From assembly GCA_000466585.1 (NCBI GenBank), contig KE993505.1, positions 1-64,000 on the forward strand: a stretch of DNA of 64,000 nt, read 5' to 3'. Positions 23,970 through 32,888 of this stretch are shown piece by piece; position 1 is the stretch's first letter; the number at the start of each line of letters is the position of its first letter. A program made the position numbers and the translations under genes. Origin of the DNA: Clostridiales bacterium oral taxon 876 str. F0540 (GTDB lineage: Bacteria; Bacillota; Clostridia; Clostridiales; Clostridiaceae). The notes beneath the pieces are model-generated. The model was not told where the DNA came from. It saw only the letters and a list, made by a program, of their open reading frames with translations, and made no database searches.

Positions 23970-25634
23970 TTATTTAACTTTAAAACTCACTATTTCAGCA
24001 CCTCTAGTTCCAACCACAAGGATATCATTAAATGCTGCGGGAGTCCCTTCTACATTAGCCCCAAGCTCAATAGTATCCAGAAGCTTTCCTGTAGAGCCTT
24101 CAATGAGCATAGCCTTTCCCGTAGAATCACACTGAACTAAATAACTTTTACCGTTATTATTATAAAGAGCCACAGGTGAACTCCAGCAATAATTTTTCAG
24201 CTTATATGACCATACCTCTTTACCGCTGTTCTTATCAATTGCAACCAAAATGCCTTCGTTGTATTGCGGATGTCTTGCTATATTAAATATAACTAAGTTA
24301 GATATGTCATTTTTGCCCAAAACAGGTGTTGCCAAGGCTCCTCCATTAACTCCATCATTAAAGGAACATTTATATTTATTTTCCCATAATACTTTACCTG
24401 ATGCACCATCTATTTTCCTAACGTAACTATATCCGTTATTGCCCTGATGGTCAACTTCACAGGCTGTATATAAATTTAAATTAGCATATTCTTTTTCTAA
24501 AACAACAGTAGAATCAGTATCATCATTTACATTTAATGCCCACACCGGAGTAAGCGTATTTATATCTACACATTGGAGTATTCCATCGTTGTCTGCGAAA
24601 TATCCATAGTTTTTATATATGGCTATGCTGTTTTCAATTCCTCTTTTATCCTTACCTGGTACATCATAACGATATTTAACCAGCTCGGGGTTTATCTGAA
24701 TTTTTTCATTTTCAAATTTTGTGTTTAATTTTCCTGAATAAAACAAACCATTTTCTCCGCAAATAAAAATCGAGTCAGTATTCTTATCAATTAATGCCGT
24801 AGAATCAAAAGCCCCCCAGCTTCTCCTAGAAAAGCTGTCGCTGCCCTTAATCTCATAAAGTTTCTTAAAGTCAGTCAAACTAAATATTCTGTATGCAAAA
24901 TCTACAAATCTTCCTCCATTTTTATTTATACCTTGACCAACATATAATAATGGTATTCCCCTTGGGTCAACAGTCAAACTTCCTTTTATAGGTGCACCAA
25001 TATTTAATTTGCTTCTTGTTTCCTTTCCGTCTTGTAAATCTAAGAAATATACATTTCCATCCAAGGTTGCATAAATGACCTCTTTTAAATTTTCTTTATT
25101 TTTTTTATCAGAGTTTATATTCATACAGTTAATGATCTTCTTATCCCATTGAACTATTGATGGCTGGCCATTCCATCCAACTCCTGTCCATTCGTCTATA
25201 CTTCCTATCTTCTTTTTCCATTGTAATTCAAGTTTACCTTCCTTAATTTCAGCCGTTCCAAAACTTCCTCCGTCCCTCATATTGTTTCCTCTAAAGCACG
25301 TAACACCCTGCAATTCAGAATAAGCATCATCACTGACCATATTTATATCTCTTTGCTTGTCAAGATTTGAACTAATGTAATATTTCATACCTAGATTCGA
25401 TATTCTAGCCTTTCCATCAGGTTCAAACTCTAAAATATTAGCTTTATAGTTTTGTTTTAAAGACAAAAGATGTTCTCTAAAATTATCTTCATATTCTTCT
25501 TTACTTGAATCAACTATTTGTATATTATCTGTTTTAGCAGAAGCAGATTCAACTTTTTTACAGCTAGTTGCAACACTTAACGTTATAATTGGAAAAGTGC
25601 ATAAAATCAAAAGCTTTTTCCTCTTTCTCCCCAT
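23970..25634 (-). CDS. PQQ-like beta-propeller lipoprotein
   Basis: The frame opens at 25667, but GAGGTGG precedes the ATG at 25634, giving 554 residues. An N-terminal basic stretch and hydrophobic segment end in SVATSC, a plausible though weak lipobox, so it is probably a lipoprotein or anchored protein. The rest consists of about seven to eight PQQ/BamB-like blades, with recurring W or Y plus DxxTG-like turns such as GKEVWSYKL and GKLLDTIELG. Enzymatic PQQ binding is not implied; such proteins often serve as scaffolds. Start of the mature part is rich in Lys and Asp. Function unknown. Confidence 0.82.
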   Translation of the reverse strand: MGRKRKKLLILCTFPIITLSVATSCKKVESASAKTDNIQIVDSSKEEYEDNFREHLLSLKQNYKANILEFEPDGKARISNLGMKYYISSNLDKQRDINMVSDDAYSELQGVTCFRGNNMRDGGSFGTAEIKEGKLELQWKKKIGSIDEWTGVGWNGQPSIVQWDKKIINCMNINSDKKNKENLKEVIYATLDGNVYFLDLQDGKETRSKLNIGAPIKGSLTVDPRGIPLLYVGQGINKNGGRFVDFAYRIFSLTDFKKLYEIKGSDSFSRRSWGAFDSTALIDKNTDSIFICGENGLFYSGKLNTKFENEKIQINPELVKYRYDVPGKDKRGIENSIAIYKNYGYFADNDGILQCVDINTLTPVWALNVNDDTDSTVVLEKEYANLNLYTACEVDHQGNNGYSYVRKIDGASGKVLWENKYKCSFNDGVNGGALATPVLGKNDISNLVIFNIARHPQYNEGILVAIDKNSGKEVWSYKLKNYCWSSPVALYNNNGKSYLVQCDSTGKAMLIEGSTGKLLDTIELGANVEGTPAAFNDILVVGTRGAEIVSFKVK

Positions 25635-25700
25635 AAACAACCACCTCATTACCATATATTTCCACACACAATTACCATTTTATACCAAATCAATTCAAAA

Positions 25701-25741
25701 AAAAAGAACTCACGCACAAATATTTATACATAAGTTCTAAA
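25701..25741 (-). terminator. Terminator of the sigma/anti-sigma/TPR operon
   Basis: AGAACT / AGTTCT stem with a long AT-rich loop, followed in the minus direction by a run of nine T. Confidence 0.65.
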
Positions 25742-25745
25742 GAAT

Positions 25746-26996
25746 TTATTTAGTTATAATCGATTTAATAATTGAGTTATTGTACATTGATTTTGGATAC
25801 TGTTTATTAAGACTTTTCGCATAGTTTACAGCAGTATCATTATCAATATTTTTATATAATAATGTTAGCTCATAAAGCACCGCATCGTTATAATCTCCAT
25901 TAGGATATTTGGAAGTATATTCTTTATAGTACTTTATAGAATTTTCAATATCACCTGAATTTTTATAGCTCACAGCTATAAGATAAATTGCATGGGAATA
26001 TAAATAACTCTTCTCACCGTAGTTATAAGCTATACTTAGGTAATTAATGGATTTATTGTACTCCTTAGATGATAAGGCTTGACTGCCTTTATTATAAAAG
26101 TACTCAATTCCCTCGCCTGAAATAATATCTTTGACTTTCATTAAAAGTGTTTTGTTATTTATATTCAACTCTTTGTCTTTCCAAGTATTATATATTTCAT
26201 AAAGTTTTTCATAATCTTTTGAAGCTATTAATCTGTTAATATCATCTGACGGAAAAAACTCTATATTCTTTTTGTCTGCAGGTTGGTCTTTCTTCTGTTC
26301 ATCAGGTTGTCTACTTTCATTTTGTTTCTCAACTTTTGCTTCATCAACAATTTTTAGTATCTGCTTGTTCTTTAATAAATTTTTATCAGCATATTTAGCC
26401 ATTGAATTTTTATATACTATAGAAAATGAACCAATTAAAAGAATAATTACAAAAGCTATACCTAAATATTTATAATTTATTTCTTTTTTAATTACTCCAA
26501 AGCTTGTAAGCTCCTTCTTATTTTTTAAAGCAAATTGATCTTTCTTATCAATTCCTAAAACTATATTTATATGTTTTAATGCAGCAGCATATTCTCCTAG
26601 CTTAATATAGCAAAAGGCAATATAATTGTTTACATTTATCGAATTAAAATCACTTTCCCTGCACTCACTAAGCATTTTAAGCGCTTCTCTTATTTTTAAC
26701 TCCTTAATTTCCATAAGTGCTGCATTATAAATAGCCATCTTTTTCTCATCATTTTTACTATCTTCCAAATACTTTTTTGACACAGAATCCTTATTTACCT
26801 GGGAGTTCATTTTCCATAAGCCTTGAGCGTTATCAAGCTCGCCCTTTAAGTAGTATAGAAGTCCCTTTAAATTAATTGAAGATGTATTTTTTAGGTTCTC
26901 AGATATACTTTTTTCACAAAACTCTAAGGCTTTCTCAATATTTCCTTTATTATAACATTCAATCGCTTTAGTATATAGCTTCATAGATTTATCCAT
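25746..26996 (-). CDS. TPR repeat membrane protein
   Basis: A 416-residue protein with cytoplasmic TPR units at the N-terminus (about 5-160), one transmembrane helix (about 175-195, YLGIAFVIILLIGSFSIVY), a charged K/Q/E/D-rich linker, and more TPR-like repeats at the C-terminus (about 300-410) outside the membrane. It follows an ECF sigma/anti-sigma pair on the same strand by 75 bases and ends at a terminator, so it is likely part of that regulon. No specific family recognised. Confidence 0.8.
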   Translation of the reverse strand: MDKSMKLYTKAIECYNKGNIEKALEFCEKSISENLKNTSSINLKGLLYYLKGELDNAQGLWKMNSQVNKDSVSKKYLEDSKNDEKKMAIYNAALMEIKELKIREALKMLSECRESDFNSINVNNYIAFCYIKLGEYAAALKHINIVLGIDKKDQFALKNKKELTSFGVIKKEINYKYLGIAFVIILLIGSFSIVYKNSMAKYADKNLLKNKQILKIVDEAKVEKQNESRQPDEQKKDQPADKKNIEFFPSDDINRLIASKDYEKLYEIYNTWKDKELNINNKTLLMKVKDIISGEGIEYFYNKGSQALSSKEYNKSINYLSIAYNYGEKSYLYSHAIYLIAVSYKNSGDIENSIKYYKEYTSKYPNGDYNDAVLYELTLLYKNIDNDTAVNYAKSLNKQYPKSMYNNSIIKSIITK

Positions 26997-27071
26997 TAAA
27001 TCCTACCTCTTATAAATATAATATTCTTTATTTATTATAGTAAGATTTAAACATTTTATCTACTGGTAAGT

Positions 27072-28103
27072 TTAATAAACTGTTGTAGTTATACTTGCCT
27101 TTTCCGTATGCATTTTTGTATAATTGGAGTCTTCATATACCAAATATTCAAATTCAATAACCATCTCTTTATTAGCATTTATATTTACCGACAATATTTT
27201 AGTAATAGGTACCTTTTGGTCAAGCTTAATTACTTCCTGAGCATTTATTTTTTTTGTTTCGTTCTTGTTTATATCTAAGGTAAATAAATCACCACCATGA
27301 CTTATGCTGCCATGACCGCTTCCAACTATGATCAAAAGTTTTTCATTATTAATCCACTCCAAAGCTAAAGGACTGAATTGATTAACTTCATTATTAACAA
27401 GTTCAAAGGAATATTGCGTATTTGTTTTTAGGTCTTTTACTATTATAGTTCCTATTCCTTCCTCTTGAGCTTTATCCCCTTTCCCCTCAATTGATGCACT
27501 ATATTGCTTATCAGTTGAATTTACCCAAGGTGTGCCAAAGGAAACCTTAAAGTCATTAGGCATTTCCTTTTTTTCAAATTTAGGTAGATATAAAGATGGC
27601 TTGCCGGAAGTTTCATTTGCAGCCGCACTCTCTTTAGTTGCTGCTCTAGGAGTATCTATAGATAAATCTTTTACTTCTGCACCAGAAACAATAGATTCAG
27701 ATGATTTACTAGAACTTTTATAGCTAGAAACTTTATTCATTGACCGGCTAAAATTCATCTTAGAAATATAAGGCGTTATAAAAACCACAACTGCTACTAA
27801 TGCTGCTATTGAGGTATAGGTAACTCTGTATTTGTTTAAATGTTGAAGTATTTTTTTAATGGGACTCCTTCCATACCTATTCTTATCAATATTTTTCATT
27901 ATGTCTCCACGTATACTTCTGAAAGAATGAGGTTCCACAGACAGCCCTATTTTCATAACTTTATCAATTTCAAGCTCCTGCTCATATACCTTTTTACATT
28001 CTTCACATTCCTTTATATGTTTAAGCATTGCTTCTTTTATGTCATAAGAGATATTATCTTCAACTAAATCTGGCAGTTTTTTTTCAAATACATTGCAATC
28101 CAT
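27072..28103 (-). CDS. Anti-sigma factor with zinc-finger-like N-terminus
   Basis: A 343-residue membrane protein. The N-terminal cytoplasmic part contains HIKECEECKKVYE, the HxxxCxxC signature of anti-sigma (ZAS) domains. One transmembrane helix lies at about 91-113. The extracytoplasmic part has a Ser/Ala-rich linker and a C-terminal beta domain resembling DUF4652. It should hold the adjacent ECF sigma factor inactive until an envelope signal is sensed. Its ATG overlaps the sigma-factor stop, showing tight coupling. Confidence 0.88.
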   Translation of the reverse strand: MDCNVFEKKLPDLVEDNISYDIKEAMLKHIKECEECKKVYEQELEIDKVMKIGLSVEPHSFRSIRGDIMKNIDKNRYGRSPIKKILQHLNKYRVTYTSIAALVAVVVFITPYISKMNFSRSMNKVSSYKSSSKSSESIVSGAEVKDLSIDTPRAATKESAAANETSGKPSLYLPKFEKKEMPNDFKVSFGTPWVNSTDKQYSASIEGKGDKAQEEGIGTIIVKDLKTNTQYSFELVNNEVNQFSPLALEWINNEKLLIIVGSGHGSISHGGDLFTLDINKNETKKINAQEVIKLDQKVPITKILSVNINANKEMVIEFEYLVYEDSNYTKMHTEKASITTTVY

Positions 28104-28657
28104 TATTTACACCCCATTTCTTTATTTAATCTGAAATCTTTAAATTTTTCTCTTGATTTATAATATCTTCGTTTAACAGCTGACTCATTCAAGTCTAGAA
28201 TTTCAGCAATATCTAAAAAGGTCATATTGTCATTTAAGTATCTTAATATAATTATTTGCCTGTCAAGATCATTTAACGTGCTAATAAAATTCTCTACAAG
28301 CTTTTTTATCTCCTTATATTCTGCACTTTGCTCAGGAGAAATTTCACTTGATACAATATTGTAGAAATCTTCTACGTTAGCTTCGTATACTCTCTTGTAT
28401 TTCCTTATATAGTCTATACACTTATTTCTTGCTATCTGAAACAGCCAGTTTGAAAACTTATATTCTTTTTTAAAGGTGTACAGCTTATTATAAACAGTTA
28501 TAAAGACTTCTTGTGCTATATCTTCAGATGCCTCCCTATCCCTTATATTGTTATAAATAAACCTCAATACCGTAAACTCATATTTATTTACCAATATATT
28601 AAAGCTATCTATATTACCTTTTAATACTTCTTGAACAAGCTTCAAATCTTCTTCCAA
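28103..28657 (-). CDS. ECF-type RNA polymerase sigma factor
   Basis: A group IV (ECF) sigma factor with region 2 (about FNILVNKYEFTVLRFIYNNIRDREASEDIAQEVF, with the DIAQEVF core-binding motif) and region 4 (LDRQIIILRYLNDNMTFLDIAEIL plus the helix-turn-helix NESAVKRRYYKSREKF). An ATG exists at 28690, but it has no ribosome binding site and lies at the predicted start of transcription. AAGGGGG eight bases before the TTG at 28657 makes that codon the better start, giving 184 residues. Activity should be controlled by the anti-sigma factor encoded next. Confidence 0.9.
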   Translation of the reverse strand: MEEDLKLVQEVLKGNIDSFNILVNKYEFTVLRFIYNNIRDREASEDIAQEVFITVYNKLYTFKKEYKFSNWLFQIARNKCIDYIRKYKRVYEANVEDFYNIVSSEISPEQSAEYKEIKKLVENFISTLNDLDRQIIILRYLNDNMTFLDIAEILDLNESAVKRRYYKSREKFKDFRLNKEMGCK

Positions 28658-28695
28658 GGCAGCTACCCCCTTGCTTTCTTTTATAATCATAATTA

Positions 28696-28725
28696 TATAC
28701 GAAGTTTAAATAAAATAGTTACGCA
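28696..28725 (-). promoter_or_regulatory. ECF-type autoregulatory promoter
   Basis: On the minus strand GCGTAAC (in 28718-28725) is followed after 16 bases by CGTATA (28696-28701). The AAC and CGT cores match the usual ECF -35 and -10 elements. Transcription would begin near 28688-28690, inside the longer reading of the sigma gene, which supports the TTG start. Confidence 0.6.
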
Positions 28726-28747
28726 TAGGCCTCAATTTAAAACAAAA

Positions 28748-28790
28748 ATAAAGCCCAAAAGGATTTTGAGAAAACCTTTTAGACTTTATT
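28748..28790 (-). terminator. Terminator of ptsI
   Basis: An imperfect stem (AATAAAGTCTAAAAGG with CCTTTTGGGCTTTATT) is followed by TTTTTGTTTT in the minus direction, directly after the ptsI stop. Confidence 0.85.
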
Positions 28791-28793
28791 AAA

Positions 28794-30410
28794 CTAATTA
28801 TTTATTATGATCTGCTTCGCTCTAAGAATTGAAGATGCACTCATAGAAAATTCATCTAATCCATATTCTAATAAAGTTGGTATTGCAGTTTCATCTCCGG
28901 CCATCTCTCCGCACATACCACACCATTTTCCTTCCTTATGAGCAGCATCTATAGTCATTTTAATAAGCCTTAAAACAGCTGGATGCATTGGATCATATAA
29001 ATATGATACCTTTTCGTTCATTCTGTCAGCTGCTAGAGTATACTGAATCAAATCATTTGTTCCTATGCTAAAAAAGTCTACATGCTTAGCAAGCTCATCA
29101 GCCATTACAGCAGCAGATGGTATCTCAATCATAATACCGGTTTCCAATCTTTCATTGAAAGCTTTTCCTTCAGATTTTAGCTCTTCCATACATTCAGCTA
29201 ATATTTTTTTAGCCTCTAAGAATTCATTAACTGAAGATATCATAGGAAACATTATTTTAAGATTTCCAAAGGCAGAGGCTCTTAATAATGCTCTAAGCTG
29301 AACTTTAAATAAATCCACTTGGTCAAGGCATAGTCTGATAGCTCTGTAACCTAGGAAAGGATTCATTTCCTCAGGCATTGGCAAGTAGGTAAGCTTCTTA
29401 TCTCCTCCAATGTCTAAAGTTCTTATAACCAATGTTTTTCCTTCTAATTTTTCAGCTACATATTTGTAGGCTTCAAACTGTTCTTCTTCTGATGGCATGG
29501 TTTCTCTATCCATATATAGAAACTCAGTTCTAAATAATCCTACGCCTTCCCCTCCATTTTCAAGGACCTTATGAACATCCTCAGGCTTACCGATATTTCC
29601 AACTACCTCTATTCTTTTACCAGCCTTAGTTTTTGTTTCAACATGAGCTAATTTTTTTAATTCTTCTTTTTCACCTTCAAACTTTTCCTTTTTAAGATTA
29701 TACTCTTTAATTTGATCTTCAGATGGTTTTATTATAACTATACCTTCAATTCCATCTACTATAACCAAATCTCCGTTATTAACTGTATCAGTTATATCTC
29801 CCATACCAACTATCGCTGGTATTTCAAGAGTTCTTGCCATAATTGCACTATGAGAAGTTCTTCCTCCTATATTGGTCAGAAATGCAATAACTTTGTCCTT
29901 ATCAAGTTCTGCTGTATCTGACGGGGTTAAATCATGCGCAACAACTACAGTATTATTTTCTAGCTGCCCCATTTCATTCATTGATTTACCAAGAAGATTA
30001 TTAAGTATTCTATTTCCAACATCCTTTACATCTGCCGCTCTTTCCTTCATGTATTCATCTTCCATAGAATCAAATATAGAAGCGTACATGTCTACTACAT
30101 CTTTTAATACCTTTTCAGCATTTATCATATTTGCTTCTATGCCGCTTTCAATAGCGCCAACAAATTCCGGGTCATCCAGCAGCATCATATGACTCTCAAA
30201 TACTGCAGCCTTATCAGCTCCCATTTCGATTTCGGCTTTGTTTTTTATCTTCTCAAGCTGACCTCTAGACACTGCTAGAGCCTTTTGCAGTCTTTCCTTT
30301 TCTGCTCCTAGGTTATCAATTTTTCTTTCAATAATTATTTCTTCTTCCTTAACATTAAGAACTACTTTACCAATTGCATAACCCCTTGAAGCTGCAATAC
30401 CTTTTTTCAT
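28794..30410 (-). CDS. ptsI: PTS enzyme I (phosphoenolpyruvate-protein phosphotransferase)
   Basis: A 538-residue enzyme I that takes phosphate from phosphoenolpyruvate and passes it to HPr at the start of sugar uptake. The active-site histidine motif GGRTSHSAIMAR is near residue 189. FRTEFLYMDRETMPSEEEQ and, near the C-terminus, FFSIGTNDLIQYTLAADR, LYDPMHPA and WCGMCGEMAGD are the PEP-binding signatures. No ptsH lies next to it, unlike the usual ptsH-ptsI order. Instead a sigma-54 promoter precedes it and a sigma-54 activator with an HPr-like domain is divergently encoded. Confidence 0.97.
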   Translation of the reverse strand: MKKGIAASRGYAIGKVVLNVKEEEIIIERKIDNLGAEKERLQKALAVSRGQLEKIKNKAEIEMGADKAAVFESHMMLLDDPEFVGAIESGIEANMINAEKVLKDVVDMYASIFDSMEDEYMKERAADVKDVGNRILNNLLGKSMNEMGQLENNTVVVAHDLTPSDTAELDKDKVIAFLTNIGGRTSHSAIMARTLEIPAIVGMGDITDTVNNGDLVIVDGIEGIVIIKPSEDQIKEYNLKKEKFEGEKEELKKLAHVETKTKAGKRIEVVGNIGKPEDVHKVLENGGEGVGLFRTEFLYMDRETMPSEEEQFEAYKYVAEKLEGKTLVIRTLDIGGDKKLTYLPMPEEMNPFLGYRAIRLCLDQVDLFKVQLRALLRASAFGNLKIMFPMISSVNEFLEAKKILAECMEELKSEGKAFNERLETGIMIEIPSAAVMADELAKHVDFFSIGTNDLIQYTLAADRMNEKVSYLYDPMHPAVLRLIKMTIDAAHKEGKWCGMCGEMAGDETAIPTLLEYGLDEFSMSASSILRAKQIIINN

Positions 30411-30483
30411 ACCTCTTCCTCCTATTTATGTAAATATAAAAATAAATGTTATATTAAAATAAAATTACATGTAAATTATTATT

Positions 30484-30500
30484 AGCAATTTTTATGCCAA
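30484..30500 (-). promoter_or_regulatory. Sigma-54 (-24/-12) promoter of ptsI
   Basis: On the minus strand TTGGCATAAAAATTGCT matches the consensus TTGGCACNNNNNTTGCW at all but one fixed base, with correct GG-N10-GC spacing. It lies about 75-90 bases upstream of the ptsI ATG. The only gene divergent to it encodes a sigma-54-dependent activator. Confidence 0.85.
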
Positions 30501-30539
30501 CTTCAAATCGCTTATTTTATTGGAATTTAAATTTACATA

Positions 30540-30556
30540 TTGATATTTTTTAACAA
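30540..30556. promoter_or_regulatory. Inverted repeat UAS 1 (imperfect)
   Basis: TTGATA-TTTTT-TAACAA, one mismatch from the dyad TTGATA-N5-TATCAA. It is centred about 50 bases upstream of the sigma-54 -24 element and may bind the divergent activator. Confidence 0.5.
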
Positions 30557-30641
30557 TCTCACTTCCTATATTATTTGTAAAGTATATTTTTTTATTAAAC
30601 AAATAGCCTAGACAAGCTCTAATTACTGATGTATTATTAAA

Positions 30642-30658
30642 TTGATATTTTTTATCAA
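30642..30658. promoter_or_regulatory. Inverted repeat UAS 2 (perfect)
   Basis: TTGATA-TTTTT-TATCAA is a perfect dyad about 150 bases upstream of the ptsI sigma-54 promoter, in the leader of the activator gene. It is a likely enhancer site for the sigma-54 activator and possibly for its autoregulation. Confidence 0.6.
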
Positions 30659-30672
30659 TATCAAAATTAATT

Positions 30673-30689
30673 CTGATACTTTTTATCAT
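30673..30689. promoter_or_regulatory. Inverted repeat UAS 3
   Basis: CTGATA-CTTTT-TATCAT, two outer mismatches from the same dyad, 31 bases (three helical turns) from site 2, so both lie on the same DNA face. It directly precedes the activator ribosome binding site. Confidence 0.5.
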
Positions 30690-30701
30690 AAAGGAGAAGT
30701 T

Positions 30702-32366
30702 ATGTACAGAAATAGTATTATTGTAAATATTACCTATGGTATTCATACAAGAATTGCTGCCATGATAGTAAATAAAGCCTCCGAACTAAAAGCAAGATAC
30801 AAAATAAATTTATATATAAAAAAATTGGACAACAAAGAACCTATTGCCATAAGCATGCTTGCTCTTATATCTCTAAAAATTAAACAAAATGAGATTATTG
30901 AAATCTCCTGTTATGAAGACACTCTCTCCGGAAGAAATGCCGTACTTGAACTTTGTAATTTTATTACAACCCAAATTGAACCTAATAATTCTTTTATGTC
31001 AAATATTGATGAGTTTATTGAAGAAAACACAATTGCTAATGAGCAGGTTCTGGAGGCTCTTCCTTTAGGTATAATTATTATTGACGCAAATTCTAATATA
31101 ACCTCTGCTAATGAATATGCATTAAGGCTCCTTAATAAAACCTCAAAGGAGGTCTTAGGGAGAAATATTAAAAATATAATTCCCGATTCAAAGCTGCCTG
31201 AGGTTCTTAACTCAAAGGAATCAATATCAGGTGAGTTTTTAAATATTAATGAAAATATAGTTATAGCAAATAGGGCTCCTATATTTTCAAATAATAAGCT
31301 TATAGGTGTTATAGGAGCTTTTCAGGATATATCTGAACTTGCTAAAAAATTAGAGCATTATCAAGAAGAAATTAATTATTATAAAGAGGAGCTTCAAAAA
31401 CATACCAGATTGAACAGTTCTTTTAATAACATAATAGGATCAAGCGGAAGTTTAAAAGAGGCACTTTTAATAGCGGAGAAAGCATCTCAATCAACATCAA
31501 CAGTTCTTATAAGAGGAGAAAGCGGTACTGGAAAAGAACTTATTGCAAAGGCAATTCATAATCACAGCTTAAGAAAGGATAAACCTTTCATTAAGGTTAA
31601 CTGCGCAGCTATTCCCGAAAACCTGTTAGAAAGCGAACTGTTTGGATTTGAAAAAGGTTCATTTACTGGAGCAGTTAAAAGTAAACCCGGTAAATTTAAA
31701 TTAGCAGATGGTGGAACTATTTTTCTTGATGAAATAGGAGACATGCCTAAACAAATGCAGGTTAAATTGCTGCGCGTACTTCAAGAAAAGGAATTTGAAA
31801 GCATAGGCGGAATTGAAACACACAAAGTAGATGTGCGAGTAATTGCGGCAACTAATAGAAATCTTGAAGAAATGATGAAAACCGGCGAATTTAGAGAAGA
31901 CCTGTACTATAGGCTGAATGTAATAACCATAACACTTCCCCCTTTAAGACAAAGAAAAGAAGATATAAATTTACTTACCGAGTATTTTATAAAAAATATA
32001 AGCAGAAATCTAAACAAAAGTATCGATAATATAGAAGCTGAATGTATAGAACACTTCCAAAAATATAATTGGCCGGGAAATATACGAGAATTTCAAAATA
32101 TTATTGAAAGAGCTATCAATCTTTGTGAAGGCTCAATAATAACTTTGAAGGATCTGCCTTTTTATATAACAAATTCTGATCAATCCGGTGAAAGACTTAT
32201 TAACCTTAGAAATGGAGAACTGCTGCCATTAGAAGAGTACGAAAAAGAACTTATAACGCTAGCCATGCAAAAGTATAAAAGTTACAATAAAGCCGGAAAA
32301 GCCTTAGGATTAACTCATAGAACTGTATCATTAAAATGTGAGAAATATAATATTAAAGTTAATTAA
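30702..32366 (+). CDS. Sigma-54-dependent activator with N-terminal HPr-like domain
   Basis: The start is the ATG at 30702 (after AAAGGAG), giving 554 residues; the frame is open further upstream. Residues 1-88 resemble HPr: YGIHTRIAAMIVNKASEL aligns with the GLHARPA active-site helix and keeps the phosphorylatable histidine, and ISMLALISL aligns with the Ser46 region. A PAS domain (about 115-210) follows, then a coiled coil, an AAA+ sigma-54 interaction domain with GESGTGKE (Walker A), ESELFGFEKGSFTGA (GAFTGA loop, here GSFTGA) and GGTIFLDEIGD (Walker B), and a Fis-type helix-turn-helix ending in NIKVN. It is divergent from ptsI and should activate it. Confidence 0.92.
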   Translation: MYRNSIIVNITYGIHTRIAAMIVNKASELKARYKINLYIKKLDNKEPIAISMLALISLKIKQNEIIEISCYEDTLSGRNAVLELCNFITTQIEPNNSFMSNIDEFIEENTIANEQVLEALPLGIIIIDANSNITSANEYALRLLNKTSKEVLGRNIKNIIPDSKLPEVLNSKESISGEFLNINENIVIANRAPIFSNNKLIGVIGAFQDISELAKKLEHYQEEINYYKEELQKHTRLNSSFNNIIGSSGSLKEALLIAEKASQSTSTVLIRGESGTGKELIAKAIHNHSLRKDKPFIKVNCAAIPENLLESELFGFEKGSFTGAVKSKPGKFKLADGGTIFLDEIGDMPKQMQVKLLRVLQEKEFESIGGIETHKVDVRVIAATNRNLEEMMKTGEFREDLYYRLNVITITLPPLRQRKEDINLLTEYFIKNISRNLNKSIDNIEAECIEHFQKYNWPGNIREFQNIIERAINLCEGSIITLKDLPFYITNSDQSGERLINLRNGELLPLEEYEKELITLAMQKYKSYNKAGKALGLTHRTVSLKCEKYNIKVN

Positions 32367-32372
32367 AGCAAC

Positions 32373-32426
32373 GGACTGGTGCAGACTGAACTTTTTAGGT
32401 AAATAAATTTCAATTTGCACCAGTCC
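32373..32426 (+). terminator. Hairpin terminator after the sigma-54 activator gene
   Basis: An 11-bp stem GGACTGGTGCA / TGCACCAGTCC encloses a 32-base loop. The downstream T-run is weak, so efficiency is uncertain. Confidence 0.6.
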
Positions 32427-32496
32427 AATTATATGTTGTTTTTCACAGAAATATATCTTTTTAAATATTAATTATTTGGAGTTAGCATATTAGTTA

Positions 32497-32880
32497 TTAT
32501 TGTACTAATACTGCTCCGGCACCTCTTGCTATTCCTACTGCAGATGATTGAGGAGCCTGTATTCCCTGCGCTCTCAATGAAACCTCGATTAACAATGCCC
32601 AAAACAATATACTGCTTGAAATTAAACCTATTGAGGTTCCAATTAGTTTTAAATTGTTAGCAAAGGTGGTTACTCCTGGAGCAATTTGCTGCTCATTAGC
32701 CTCCTGAACTGCTGCTTTTCTTACCAAATACGTTGACAGTAATCCAATTATTCCCGCTACAACAAAAATTTCATCCTGCTTTGAAAAATTAAAATTATTA
32801 AGTATAGAAGATATAAGATTTAATCTGCTTGCTAAAGCTGCAGTATCTGAAGATTTTGGTGTTTGCATATTCTGTTCCAA
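32497..32880 (-). CDS. Small membrane protein, unknown function
   Basis: An approximately 127-residue protein with two hydrophobic segments (near residues 38-55 and 80-105 of the longest frame) and an Ala/Gly-rich tail. Family not recognised. Start choice is uncertain: a GTG at 32889 lies within the GGGGGTGG ribosome binding site, TTG at 32880 is five bases past that site and is preferred, and an ATG at 32868 has no good site. It lies 45 bases after a TPR membrane protein on the same strand, so the two are probably an operon; its ribosome binding site is buried in a hairpin. Confidence 0.65.
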   Translation of the reverse strand: MEQNMQTPKSSDTAALASRLNLISSILNNFNFSKQDEIFVVAGIIGLLSTYLVRKAAVQEANEQQIAPGVTTFANNLKLIGTSIGLISSSILFWALLIEVSLRAQGIQAPQSSAVGIARGAGAVLVQ

Positions 32881-32888
32881 AAAATCCA

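Noticed and set aside
30492..30746. Minus-strand 84-codon frame in the ptsI-activator gap
   Set aside because: It overlaps the sigma-54 promoter, the dyads and the activator start, and has no ribosome binding site or family resemblance.
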